In this document: piece by piece, positions 34,231-43,109 of the stretch
Position numbering within the stretch: the stretch's first letter is position 1
Layout of the letters: every line of letters begins with the position of its first letter
From: Ideonella_A intermedia_A
Lineage (GTDB): Bacteria > Pseudomonadota > Gammaproteobacteria > Burkholderiales > Burkholderiaceae_C
DNA length: 64,000 bases
Assembly: GCA_943370175.1 (NCBI GenBank)
Contig: CALRPU020000006.1
Coordinates: 1 to 64,000, forward strand
Direction of reading: 5' to 3'
The notes under the pieces: model-generated
The model's database searches: none
Told to the model about the DNA's origin: nothing
Seen by the model: only the letters and a program-made list of their open reading frames with translations
Program-made: the position numbers and the translations under genes

Positions 34231-36234
34231 TTGAGCACCCAGCCACCCTCCCATGGCGGTCTGCCATCGCCTCCGCTGCCCGCGTTGTGGGCGGCGGCGG
34301 CCTTGGGCGTCGCGGCCGCCGGCGTGGCAGCGTGGGACGGCAGCGCGCCACTGGCCGCGGCACTGGCCGGCGCCAGCGCGGCGGCGGCGGGTTGGGCGGT
34401 GCGCCGCGCCCGGGTGGCCCACCGCCAGGCCGTTGAGCTGGCGGCCTACCTGCGCCATGTCGCGACCGACGGCCCTGTGGACCAGCGGCTGCTGCCGGCA
34501 CCGGCGAACCAGATCGACCTGGGCATGCCCGTCAATGCCCTGCTCGACGACATCGCGCGACGGGACCGCGAGCTGCTGCAAACCCAGCGCGACGCCGACC
34601 GCCGCGTCGACGAAGACACCCGCGCCTTGCAGGCCGAACGCAATGAGGCGGCGGCGGCTTCGCAGGCCAAGACCCGCTTCCTGGCCAACATGAGCCATGA
34701 ATTGCGCACGCCGCTGAATGGCGTGATCGGCGCGGCCCAGCTGCTGCGCGACGGTCACCCCAACCCGCAGGAACAGGCCCACCTGATCGACGCCATCCGC
34801 AGCAGCGGCGCCAACCTGCTGAGCCTGATCGAGAACATCCTCGACCTCTCGCGCATCGAGTCGGGTGCGCTTGAGCTGAAGCCCAGCGATTTCAATCTCG
34901 TCGACTGCGTCGAGTCGGCGCTGGCCACGACCTCCGTGGCGGCGCGCGCCAAGCGGCTGGACATGGCGTGCATCGTCGAGCCCGACGTGCCGGCCTGGCG
35001 CCACGGGGACGCGCCACGGCTTCGCCAAATCCTGCTGAACCTGCTTGGCAACGCGGTCAAATTCACGCCGATGGGCGAGGTGGTGCTCACGGTGACGCGT
35101 GGCCGCGGGCCGGACGCGGTGCGCTTCACGGTGCGCGACACCGGCATCGGCATGGCCGCCGAGGCCTTGCCGCTGGTGTTCGACCCCTTCCGTCAGGCCG
35201 ACGACGGCATCCATCGGCGCTTTGGTGGCAGCGGCCTGGGCCTGGCCATCTCGCGGCAGCTGGTCGACGCCATGGACGGTCGCATCCGCGTCACCAGCGC
35301 GCTCGGCGAAGGCACGCAGTTCGACGTCGAACTGCCGCTGCCCATGGCCCAGCAAACCCCGCCCGACCCGCCCCCGCTGGACCAGCGGGTGCTGGTCTTC
35401 GAGCCCCACGACGCCAGCGCCCAGGCCCTGCTGGCGCAGCTGGCGCGGCTCGGCTGCACAGGGGTGCGCTGCCGCACCGCCGAGGACGTGCGCCACAGCG
35501 TGGGCGCGGCCGCGCCCAACAGCCGTCCCTGGCTGCTGGTGGCCACCGACGCCGAGGACACCCTGCACTTCGTCGAGGACTCGATGGCCTGGATCGACCC
35601 CGAACGCGTGATCGGCATGACCCAGGTCGAGTCGCACGAAGCCGATGCCGCTCGCGAGCACTTCCAGATGGCCCGCAGCGTGGTCAAGCCGGTGCTGCGC
35701 TCATCGCTGGTGAGCCGGCTGGGCGCGGTGGCCAACGAACCCGACGCCCCGCGCCACCCCGACAGCGGCCCCATCACGGCCTTCAGCACCGTGCCCGCGG
35801 CCCTGGCGGCCAAACATGTGCTCGTCGTCGAAGACGACCGCCTGAACCAGACCATCGTGTGCAGCATGCTGCACAACGCGGGCTACACCACCACGGCGGC
35901 CGACGGCGGCCTGCAAGCCCTGGACCTGATGTCGCGTCAGGTGTTCGACCTGGTGCTGATGGACTGGCAAATGCCCGACATGGACGGGCTGGAAGTGACC
36001 CGGCGCATCCGCGCGGGCGCGGCGGGTCGCTACGGGCGCATCGTGCCCATCGTGGCGCTGACGGCCAACGCCTTCGCCGAAGACCGCGCGGCCTGCCTGG
36101 CCGCGGGCATGAACGACTTCCTGACCAAGCCGGTGCTCGCGTCCAAGCTGATCGAGACCGCCCAGCGCTGGACCAGCCTGCCCGGCGGCACCGACGAGGC
36201 CGAGTCGCTCAGCAACTTCGCCGACCTGTACTGA
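34231..36234 (+). CDS. Hybrid sensor histidine kinase / response regulator
   Basis: A 667-aa hybrid kinase. Two short hydrophobic segments near the N terminus (residues about 15-60) anchor it in the membrane, with almost no periplasmic sensor. Next come a coiled-coil linker, HisKA with phosphoacceptor His156 in NMSHELRTPLNGVIG, HATPase_c with LLNLLGNAVKFTP, DTGIGM and GGSGLGLAI, a degenerate receiver-like segment (about 385-500), and a full receiver with Asp578 in LVLMDWQMPDMDGLEV and Lys in FLTKPV. There is no DNA-binding output. The start is uncertain: TTG at 34231 has AAGGA upstream; a TTG at 34129 would add 34 residues. No dedicated partner regulator is adjacent. Confidence 0.85.
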   Translation: MSTQPPSHGGLPSPPLPALWAAAALGVAAAGVAAWDGSAPLAAALAGASAAAAGWAVRRARVAHRQAVELAAYLRHVATDGPVDQRLLPAPANQIDLGMPVNALLDDIARRDRELLQTQRDADRRVDEDTRALQAERNEAAAASQAKTRFLANMSHELRTPLNGVIGAAQLLRDGHPNPQEQAHLIDAIRSSGANLLSLIENILDLSRIESGALELKPSDFNLVDCVESALATTSVAARAKRLDMACIVEPDVPAWRHGDAPRLRQILLNLLGNAVKFTPMGEVVLTVTRGRGPDAVRFTVRDTGIGMAAEALPLVFDPFRQADDGIHRRFGGSGLGLAISRQLVDAMDGRIRVTSALGEGTQFDVELPLPMAQQTPPDPPPLDQRVLVFEPHDASAQALLAQLARLGCTGVRCRTAEDVRHSVGAAAPNSRPWLLVATDAEDTLHFVEDSMAWIDPERVIGMTQVESHEADAAREHFQMARSVVKPVLRSSLVSRLGAVANEPDAPRHPDSGPITAFSTVPAALAAKHVLVVEDDRLNQTIVCSMLHNAGYTTTAADGGLQALDLMSRQVFDLVLMDWQMPDMDGLEVTRRIRAGAAGRYGRIVPIVALTANAFAEDRAACLAAGMNDFLTKPVLASKLIETAQRWTSLPGGTDEAESLSNFADLY

Positions 36235-36285
36235 GCGACGCGGTGGGCCGCGGACGCTGGCCTCGCGTGGAACAATCGCGCCCCG

Positions 36286-37419
36286 ATGACCCGCCCCAGC
36301 CCGCCCCCTGCCGCGTCGCCTGCAACGGCACCCACCGCGCCGCCCGACCACACCCTGTCGGACTTCGACTTTGAACTGCCCGATTCGCTGATCGCCCAGC
36401 ACCCGTCGGCCGAGCGCAGCGGGTCGCGCTTGCTCGATGGACGGCCGCTGCCCGGTTTGCACCACGTCTTCCGCGAATTGCCCACGCTGCTGTCGCCGGG
36501 CGACCTGGTTGTGTTCAACAACACCCGGGTCATCAAAGCCCGCCTGCTCGGCCACAAGGCCAGCGGCGGCTCGGTGGAGGCGCTGGTCGAGCGCGTGCTG
36601 ACGGGCCACGAGGTGTTGATGCACTTGCGCGCCAGCAAGTCGCCAAAGGCCGGCGCCATGGTGCGCTTCGTGTCCGGTGACGGGCTGAGCCATTTCGACG
36701 CCACCGTGCTGGGCCGCAGCGGGCCGGGCGACGCGCTGTTTCACCTGCGTTTTCCCGGCGAGCCGCACGCGCTGCTGGAACGCCACGGCCACGTGCCCTT
36801 GCCGCCTTACATCACCCACAGCGACGGCGCCGACGATGAACGCCGCTACCAGACCGTGTTGGCGCGCCACCCCGGGGCCGTGGCCGCGCCCACCGCCGCG
36901 CTGCATTTCGACGACGCGCTGCTGGCCGCGTTGACCGACCGCGGCGTGGCCCGCACCGAGCTGACGCTGCACGTGGGCGCGGGCACCTTTCAGCCGGTGC
37001 GCACCGAGCGACTGACCGATCACAAGATGCACAGCGAGCGCTATGCGCTGAGCGCCGACACCGTGGCCGCCATCGCCGCCTGCCGGGCGCGCGGCGGTCA
37101 GGTGGTGGCCGTGGGCACCACCACGCTGCGGGCGCTCGAGTCCGCCGCCCGCGACGCCGCCGCGCAAGGCCGGCCGCTGGCCCCGGTCGATGGGGAGACC
37201 GACATCTTCATCACCCCGGGCTTCCCGTTCCGCGTGGTCGACCGCCTGGTGACCAACTTCCACCTGCCCAAGAGCACGCTGATGATGCTGGTGAGTGCCT
37301 TTGCCGGCCACGCTCACGTGATGGCGCTGTACCGCCAGGCCATTGCCGAGCGCTACCGCTTCTTCAGCTACGGGGACGCGATGCTGCTGCAGCGCGCGGC
37401 GGCGGGCCCGGGCGCGTGA
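36286..37419 (+). CDS. queA: S-adenosylmethionine:tRNA ribosyltransferase-isomerase QueA
   Basis: Transfers and isomerises the ribosyl group of SAM to preQ1-tRNA, giving epoxyqueuosine. The 377-aa product has the family segments FDFELPDSLIAQHP, NNTRVIKARL, TAALHFD, LTLHVGAGTFQPVR and NFHLPKSTLMMLVSAF. About 20 residues of Pro/Ala-rich leader precede the domain. A -10-like AACAAT ends nine bases before the ATG. tgt, normally the next gene, is 2.5 kb away on the same strand, beyond an inserted cassette. Confidence 0.96.
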   Translation: MTRPSPPPAASPATAPTAPPDHTLSDFDFELPDSLIAQHPSAERSGSRLLDGRPLPGLHHVFRELPTLLSPGDLVVFNNTRVIKARLLGHKASGGSVEALVERVLTGHEVLMHLRASKSPKAGAMVRFVSGDGLSHFDATVLGRSGPGDALFHLRFPGEPHALLERHGHVPLPPYITHSDGADDERRYQTVLARHPGAVAAPTAALHFDDALLAALTDRGVARTELTLHVGAGTFQPVRTERLTDHKMHSERYALSADTVAAIAACRARGGQVVAVGTTTLRALESAARDAAAQGRPLAPVDGETDIFITPGFPFRVVDRLVTNFHLPKSTLMMLVSAFAGHAHVMALYRQAIAERYRFFSYGDAMLLQRAAAGPGA

Positions 37420-37435
37420 CTGCCCGCCGGGGGGC

Positions 37436-38122
37436 TCAGCCCTTGCCGCTGTAGCCCGGGCTTTGCAGTTCGTGGTAGCGGTGGCGGGCGCGGGCTTCGT
37501 CCATGCGCATGCCGCTGCGGATCGCCTGGCGGATCTGGCCTTCGTGGGTGGCGATGTCCTCGGCAATGTCCAGCACCTCGATGGCGCGGTCCTTCGGGAT
37601 GCAGACCACGCCATCCGGGTCGCCGCGCAGGATGTCGCCGGGATTCACGGTCACGCCACCCAGGATGATCGGCACCTGCAGGCCCGCCAGCTGGATGCGG
37701 CCCTTGCCGGTGCGCATCCAGTGGCCCACGCTGAAGATGGGGTAGTTCAGCTCGCGGCACAGCGCCACGTCGCGGTTGATGCCATCGATCACCGTGCCGG
37801 CCATGCCACGGCGGTGGGCCATTTCGGTCAGGATGTTGCCCCAGGTGCCCACGTCCTCGCGGCCGCGGTTGTCAATGGCGATCACGCTGCCGGGGGCCAC
37901 GTCGTCGATGTACTCGCCGACATTGCCGGTGCCATCGGTGGCTGGGCGGTACAGCACGGTGAAGGCGCGGCCGGCCAGACGAAAGCCCGGGTCGCGGCCT
38001 TGCAGCCGCTGGCATTGGCCGGGGATGTTCAGGCGGTCCAGCGCGTCGCTGAGGGTGGCGCAGTCCTGCCGCGCGGCGCGTGCCACGTCGGCGTCGAAGT
38101 CGGGGATGGGTCGGGTGGTCAT
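37436..38122 (-). CDS. RraA-like protein (HMG/CHA aldolase or demethylmenaquinone MT-like fold)
   Basis: A 228-aa protein of the RraA/HMG aldolase family. The family pattern G-x20-R-D is intact (GNILTEMA... ending in GINRD), providing the Arg and Asp used for pyruvate enolate and metal binding in the aldolases. Members include 4-hydroxy-4-methyl-2-oxoglutarate aldolases, oxaloacetate decarboxylases and RNase E regulators, so the reaction is uncertain. It lies 17 bases downstream of a TctC-type binding protein gene, suggesting a carboxylic acid catabolic role. The start at 38122 (MTTRPIPDF) fits the family; 20 upstream codons lie in the tctC 3' end. Confidence 0.82.
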   Translation of the reverse strand: MTTRPIPDFDADVARAARQDCATLSDALDRLNIPGQCQRLQGRDPGFRLAGRAFTVLYRPATDGTGNVGEYIDDVAPGSVIAIDNRGREDVGTWGNILTEMAHRRGMAGTVIDGINRDVALCRELNYPIFSVGHWMRTGKGRIQLAGLQVPIILGGVTVNPGDILRGDPDGVVCIPKDRAIEVLDIAEDIATHEGQIRQAIRSGMRMDEARARHRYHELQSPGYSGKG

Positions 38123-38139
38123 GGCGTGGGCGGGCGGCT

Positions 38140-39105
38140 TCAGTCCACCGTGATCTTGGCGCCGCGAATGACCTTGGACCAATAGTCCAGGTCGGTGCGC
38201 ACCTGTTGGTCCAGCTGCGCCGGCGTCTGGTAGCGGATTTCAACGCCCGCGGCGTCGGTGGCGCGCCGAACGTCGGCCGTCTGCAGGCTCTGCTGGGTGG
38301 CCGCGCTCAGCTTGGCCACCACGTCGGCCGGGGTGCCGGCCGGCGCGAACAAAGCCACCCAGGCCTCCAGCTCGAAGTTGGGAAAGCCCGCCTCGCCGGT
38401 GGTCGGCACATTGGGCAACAAGGGGTGGCGGGTCTTCGCGGCCACGGCCAGCGCGCGCAGCTTGCCGGCCTGCACCTGGCCCATCAGCGACGGCGGCGTG
38501 GCGATGGTCATCTGCACGTTGCCCGCCACCACGTCTTGCATGGCCGGGCCGGCGCCCTTGTAGGGCACGTGCACCACGTCGATCTTGGTCTGCTGCTTGA
38601 ACAGCTCCATGCCCACGTGCGGCACCGAGCCGTTGCCCGAGGTGGCGTAGTTCAACTTGCCGGGGTTGGCGCGGGCGTAGTCGACCAGTTCCTTCAGCGT
38701 GTTGACCGGCACCGAGGGGTGCACGGCCACCACGTGGGGCGACACCACCAGCATCGCCACCGGGGCGAAATCGCGCACCGGGTCCCAGGCCAGCTTGTCG
38801 AACATCGAGGGGTTGCCGACGTGGAACATCGAGTAACCCACGAGCAGCGTGTGGCCGTCCGCCTTCGACTTGGCCACCGCCGTGGCGGCGATGTTGCCGC
38901 TGGCCCCGGCCTTGTTGTCGACCACGATGGTCTGGCCAAGCCCTTTGCCCAGACTGGGGCTGACGATGCGGGCCACTTGGTCCAGGATGCCGCCGGGCGG
39001 CACGGGCACCACCAGCGTCACTGGGCGATCGGGGAAACTCTGGGCCACGGCCGAGATGGCGGTGAATGCGAGGGCGGCGGCGGCCGCAAAGCGGGACATC
39101 AGCAT
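38140..39105 (-). CDS. Tripartite tricarboxylate transporter substrate-binding protein (TctC/Bug)
   Basis: A 321-aa periplasmic binding protein. Signal peptide MLMSRFAAAAALAFTAISAVAQ is followed by the family pattern FPDRPVTLVVPVPPGG, then VVDNKAGASGNIA and VPHVGMELF. Bug proteins bind mono-, di- or tricarboxylates or related small acids and feed TctAB permeases; no tctA or tctB is next to it, which is usual for this expanded family. It is divergent from a GntR regulator and followed by the RraA-like gene. A second ATG at 39099 is possible. Ligand unknown. Confidence 0.92.
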   Translation of the reverse strand: MLMSRFAAAAALAFTAISAVAQSFPDRPVTLVVPVPPGGILDQVARIVSPSLGKGLGQTIVVDNKAGASGNIAATAVAKSKADGHTLLVGYSMFHVGNPSMFDKLAWDPVRDFAPVAMLVVSPHVVAVHPSVPVNTLKELVDYARANPGKLNYATSGNGSVPHVGMELFKQQTKIDVVHVPYKGAGPAMQDVVAGNVQMTIATPPSLMGQVQAGKLRALAVAAKTRHPLLPNVPTTGEAGFPNFELEAWVALFAPAGTPADVVAKLSAATQQSLQTADVRRATDAAGVEIRYQTPAQLDQQVRTDLDYWSKVIRGAKITVD

Positions 39106-39128
39106 GGTGAGGATCGTCTCCAAAGTAT

Positions 39129-39141
39129 CAATGTTGCATTG
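39129..39141. promoter_or_regulatory. Candidate GntR operator
   Basis: Inverted repeat CAATG (39129-39133), spacer TTG, CATTG (39137-39141), with TAT/ATA on the flanks. It lies in the 55-base AT-rich gap between the divergent tctC and gntR genes, the natural place for the adjacent FCD-type GntR regulator to act on both. The assignment to that regulator is an inference. Confidence 0.55.
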
Positions 39142-39160
39142 TGATATTTTCTGGTAGCTT

Positions 39161-39847
39161 ATGGACATGCAGAGCACGGCGTCAAGTGCAGAAGAACCCT
39201 CGGGCGCAAGCCTGACCGAGCGCATCCGCGCGGCGGTGGAGGCCGACATCCTGGCCGGCACGCTGGCGCCGGGCGAGGCCATCGACGACAAGGCGCTGGG
39301 ACTGGCCTTCGGCGTGTCGCGCACGCCGGTGCGCGAGGCCTTGTTGCTGCTGTCGGCGCAGGGCCTGGTGGACATCGCACCGCGCGCCGGCATCCGCGTG
39401 CGCAAGCCCTCCGCGACCGAACTGGTGGCGCTGCTGGAGGGGCTGGCCGAGCTGGAGGCCGCGTGCACCCGGCTGGCCGCGCTGCGCATGGACGAGGCCC
39501 AACGCCACGCGCTGGAGCGCGCCCGCGAGGCCACTCAGGCTGCCGCTGGCACCGGTGACCGCGGCGCCTACACCCGCGCCAACGAGGACTTCCACGGGCT
39601 GCTGCAGCGTGGCAGCGGCAACCCGGTGCTGGTGGCGCAGCTGCACGCCATGCGCAACCGGCTGTCGGCGTTCCGACGGCGGGTGATGGAGCAACCCGGC
39701 CGCCTGGCCGCGGCCAGCCGAGAACACGCGCTGATCGTCGACGCCGTGCGTCTGGGCGACGCCGACGCCGCCGCCCAGGCCATGCGCGAACACATCCTGC
39801 GCAAGGGCCGCGCGGTGGCCGACCTGGTGCTGGTGCACGGCGGCTGA
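39161..39847 (+). CDS. GntR family regulator, FadR (FCD) subgroup
   Basis: A 228-aa regulator: N-terminal winged helix-turn-helix with DDKALGLAFGVSRTPVREALLLL, then an all-helical FCD domain with the metal or ligand residues in NEDFHGLL and SREHALIVDAV. FCD regulators typically bind small carboxylic acids, in line with the adjacent divergent TctC and RraA-like genes, which it probably controls together with itself. A second ATG lies at 39167. It is followed on the same strand by tgt. Confidence 0.92.
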   Translation: MDMQSTASSAEEPSGASLTERIRAAVEADILAGTLAPGEAIDDKALGLAFGVSRTPVREALLLLSAQGLVDIAPRAGIRVRKPSATELVALLEGLAELEAACTRLAALRMDEAQRHALERAREATQAAAGTGDRGAYTRANEDFHGLLQRGSGNPVLVAQLHAMRNRLSAFRRRVMEQPGRLAAASREHALIVDAVRLGDADAAAQAMREHILRKGRAVADLVLVHGG

Positions 39848-39930
39848 GCGCGGTCGCGCCGCGCCGAGCGCCATGGGCCGGGCGGGTGCGGCGAGGGGCC
39901 CCCGCAGGGGCCTCGGCGACAATCCCCGGC

Positions 39931-41103
39931 ATGCTCGATTTCACCTTGCTCAAGACCGAGGGCCATGCGCGCCGCGGCCGCATGCGTCTGAACCACGGCG
40001 TGGTGGAAACGCCCATCTTCATGCCCGTGGGCACTTACGGCACGGTCAAGGGCGTGATGCCGCGCTCACTCGACGAGATGGGCGCGCAAATCATCCTCGG
40101 CAACACCTTCCACCTGTGGATGCGACCGGGCCTGGGCATCCTGAAGCAGTTCGGCGGGCTGCACGGCTTCGAGCGTTGGCACAAGCCCATCCTGACCGAC
40201 AGCGGTGGCTTTCAGGTGTGGTCGCTCGGCGGCAGCGACGGCAAGGGCCGCAAGATCACCGAAGAGGGCGTGCGCTTTTCGTCACCGGTCAACGGCGACA
40301 AGCTGTTCCTGACGCCCGAGGTGAGCATGCAGATCCAGCAGGTGCTGGACAGCGACATCGTCATGCAGTTCGACGAGTGCACGCCCTACGACGTGGGCGG
40401 GCGCATCACCACCGAAGGCGAGGCCCGAAGCTCGATGGCGCTGAGCCTGCGCTGGGCCAAGCGCTGCATCGACGAGTTCAAGCGACTGGAGAACCGCAAC
40501 GCCTTGTTCGGCATCGTGCAAGGCGGCATGTTCGAGCACCTGCGCGACGAGTCGCTGGCTGGACTGGCCGACCTGGACCTGCCCGGCTACGCCATCGGCG
40601 GGCTGAGCGTGGGCGAGCCCAAGCCCGAGATGCGCCGCGTGCTGGCCCACATCGGCCACCGGCTGCCCGCCCACAAGCCGCGCTACCTGATGGGCGTGGG
40701 CACGCCCGAAGACCTGGTGGAGGGCGTGGCCGCGGGCATCGACATGTTCGACTGTGTGATGCCCACCCGCAACGCGCGCAACGGCCACCTGTTCACCCGC
40801 TTCGGCGACCTGAAGCTGCGCAACGCGCGCCACAAGACCGACGACGGCCCGATCGACATGAGCTGCCACTGTTACGCCTGCAAGGGCCAGACCTCGCCCG
40901 ACGGCCACACCACTGGCGGCTTCAGCCGGGCCTACTTGCACCACCTGGACCGCTGTGGCGAAATGCTGGGCCCAATGCTGTGCACCATCCACAACCTGCA
41001 CTACTACCTGAACCTGATGCGCGAAGTGCGCGAGGCGCTGGACGCCGGGCGCTTCGCGGCCTTCGTCGCGCAGTTCAAGGCCGACCGGGCGCGGGGGGTG
41101 TAG
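39931..41103 (+). CDS. tgt: tRNA-guanine transglycosylase
   Basis: Exchanges the wobble guanine for preQ1 in GUN-anticodon tRNAs. The 390-aa product has TDSGGFQVWSL (Asp90), GIVQGGMFEHLR, MGVGTPEDLVEGV, and DMFDCVMPTRNARNG (nucleophile Asp274). Zinc ligands C312, C314 and C317 are present, but a stretch of about 11 extra residues (KGQTSPDGHTTGG) separates them from FSRAYLHHL, which carries the fourth ligand. The ATG at 39931 is the family start; 15 upstream codons are dropped. A -10-like GACAAT ends seven bases before it. Its 3' end overlaps the convergent transporter fusion by 29 bases. Confidence 0.95.
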   Translation: MLDFTLLKTEGHARRGRMRLNHGVVETPIFMPVGTYGTVKGVMPRSLDEMGAQIILGNTFHLWMRPGLGILKQFGGLHGFERWHKPILTDSGGFQVWSLGGSDGKGRKITEEGVRFSSPVNGDKLFLTPEVSMQIQQVLDSDIVMQFDECTPYDVGGRITTEGEARSSMALSLRWAKRCIDEFKRLENRNALFGIVQGGMFEHLRDESLAGLADLDLPGYAIGGLSVGEPKPEMRRVLAHIGHRLPAHKPRYLMGVGTPEDLVEGVAAGIDMFDCVMPTRNARNGHLFTRFGDLKLRNARHKTDDGPIDMSCHCYACKGQTSPDGHTTGGFSRAYLHHLDRCGEMLGPMLCTIHNLHYYLNLMREVREALDAGRFAAFVAQFKADRARGV

Positions 41104-43042
41104 CGGCCGCGTCCAACAGCCGGGCCACGCGCTCGCGCAGCAAGGCGGGCGTTGCCTCGGCCGGTGCCACGGGCACGTCGGCCACCAGGCCCACGCGGCT
41201 CCACAGCCCCCGCCGGAACGGGCGCGTCATCGCCGCGCCTTCCACGCGCGAGAAGTACGAGCCCCACAGGTTGGTCAAGGCCATGGGCACCACCGGCACG
41301 GCGCGCAGCGCCAGCAGCTTCATCACGCCGCCCTTGAACTCGCCGAGCGAGCCGTCCTTGGTGATGCCGCCTTCGGGGAAGATGCACACCAGCTCGTCGT
41401 CGTGCAGAACGGCCCCGGCCTCGGCAAAGGCCCGCTCGTAGACCTGCGGGTCCTCGCGCTGGGGCGCGATCGGGATGGCCTTGGCCAACTTGAACATCCA
41501 CCCGAGCACCGGAATCCTGAAGATCTGGTGGTCCATGATGAAGCGGATGGGGCGCGGGCTGGCGGCCATCAGCAGCACCGCGTCGACAAAGCTCACGTGG
41601 TTGCACACCAGGATCGCCGGGCCCTTGACCGGGATGTGGTGGTCGCCCTGCACCCGGTAGCGGTAAATGCACCGGCTGAGCACGAAGGCCAGGAAGCGCA
41701 GCAGGTACTCCGGCACCAGCATGAAGATGTAGAAGGCCACGACCGCGTTCAGCAGGCCGGTGAACAAGAACACCTGCGGCAGCGTGAACCCGGCCTTCAG
41801 CAGCACACCGACGATCAGCGAGCTGGCGATCATGAACAGGGCGTTCAGGATGTTGTTGGCCGCGATGATGCGCGCGCGGTGGCTGGGCTGCGAACGCAAC
41901 TGGATCAGCGCGTACATCGGCACGCTGTACAACCCGGCAAACAGCGCCAGCAGCGCCAGGTCGGCCATCACGCGCCAATGCGCCGGCTGTGCGAGGAAGC
42001 GGGCCAGGCCCAGCGCCTCGGCGGGCGGCAGCGCGCGGGCGGCGAAGTACAGGTCGATGGAAAACACGCTCATGCCGATGGCGCCGAGCGGCACCAGGCC
42101 GATTTCCACATGGCGGCGGCTCAGCACCTCGCACAGCAAGGAGCCCACGCCGATGCCCACCGAAAACACCACCAGCAGCAAGGACGCCACCTGCTCGTTG
42201 CCGTGCAGCACGTCCTTGGCAAAGGCCGGGAACAGCGACAGGAACACCGCACCAAAGAACCACATCCACGAAATGCCCAGCAGCGAGCGGAACACCACGA
42301 TGTTCTGCCGCGCCAGCATCAGGTTGCGCCAAGTCTCGGTGACCGGGTTCCAGTTGATGCGGATGCCCGGGTCGGTGCTGGGCGACGGCGGCACCGCCTG
42401 CGCCGTCAGCCGGCCCAGCACCGCCAACAGCACACAGGCCACCGCCACCCAGTGGCGGCCGACGTCGGGCACCGCCACCAGCAACCCGCCCGCCACCTGG
42501 CCCAGCAAAATGGCCACGAACGTGCCCATCTCGACCATGCCGTTGCCGCCGGTCAATTCACGCTCGTTCAGGTGCTGCGGCAGGTAGGCGAACTTGACCG
42601 GGCCGAAGATCGTGGAATGCAGGCCCATCAGGAAGACGCAGCCCAGCAGCAACGGCACATGGCTGACCCAGAAGCCGCAGGCGGCCAGCGCCATGATGGC
42701 GATCTCGAGGTTCTTGACGAATCGGATGACGCGGGTTTTGTCGTACTTGTCGGTGGCCTGCCCGGCCGTGGCCGAGAACAACAGGAACGGCAGGATGAAC
42801 AAGGCGCCGATCACCAGGCCCGCCTCGGCCGGCTTCAGCCAGTCCAGTTGCAGCTGGTAGGTCACCATCACGGTGAAGGCGAACTTGAACAGGTTGTCGT
42901 TGCCGGCGCCCAGAAACTGGGTCCAGAAGAACGGCGCGAACCGGCGCTGGCCGAGCAGCGCAAACTGGTTGGGGTGCGGCGCCGGTGCGGGGTCGCCGCC
43001 GGGGGCGCTGGCGGCAGGGCGGTCGATGGTCTGGCTGCTCAT
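41075..43042 (-). CDS. Fusion of LplT-like MFS transporter and PlsC-type acyltransferase
   Basis: A 655-aa membrane protein. Residues about 30-430 form a 12-helix MFS domain of the lysophospholipid transporter type (TQFLGAGNDNLFKF, then GPVKFAYLPQHLNERELTGG). Residues about 440-655 form a 1-acyl-glycerophosphate acyltransferase domain with the HX4D motif in NHVSFVDAVLL and FPEGGITKDG. Together they could flip and re-acylate lysophospholipids. The AMP-forming acyl-ACP ligase domain of full-length Aas-type proteins is absent. The start has GGAGAG upstream. The 3' end overlaps convergent tgt. Confidence 0.9.
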   Translation of the reverse strand: MSSQTIDRPAASAPGGDPAPAPHPNQFALLGQRRFAPFFWTQFLGAGNDNLFKFAFTVMVTYQLQLDWLKPAEAGLVIGALFILPFLLFSATAGQATDKYDKTRVIRFVKNLEIAIMALAACGFWVSHVPLLLGCVFLMGLHSTIFGPVKFAYLPQHLNERELTGGNGMVEMGTFVAILLGQVAGGLLVAVPDVGRHWVAVACVLLAVLGRLTAQAVPPSPSTDPGIRINWNPVTETWRNLMLARQNIVVFRSLLGISWMWFFGAVFLSLFPAFAKDVLHGNEQVASLLLVVFSVGIGVGSLLCEVLSRRHVEIGLVPLGAIGMSVFSIDLYFAARALPPAEALGLARFLAQPAHWRVMADLALLALFAGLYSVPMYALIQLRSQPSHRARIIAANNILNALFMIASSLIVGVLLKAGFTLPQVFLFTGLLNAVVAFYIFMLVPEYLLRFLAFVLSRCIYRYRVQGDHHIPVKGPAILVCNHVSFVDAVLLMAASPRPIRFIMDHQIFRIPVLGWMFKLAKAIPIAPQREDPQVYERAFAEAGAVLHDDELVCIFPEGGITKDGSLGEFKGGVMKLLALRAVPVVPMALTNLWGSYFSRVEGAAMTRPFRRGLWSRVGLVADVPVAPAEATPALLRERVARLLDAAATPPAPGRP

Positions 43043-43109
43043 GGGCGGGCTCTCCGTGGCGCGGCGGGGCGCCAGCGCACTGTAACGAGGTTGATGGCCA
43101 ACGGGACGG

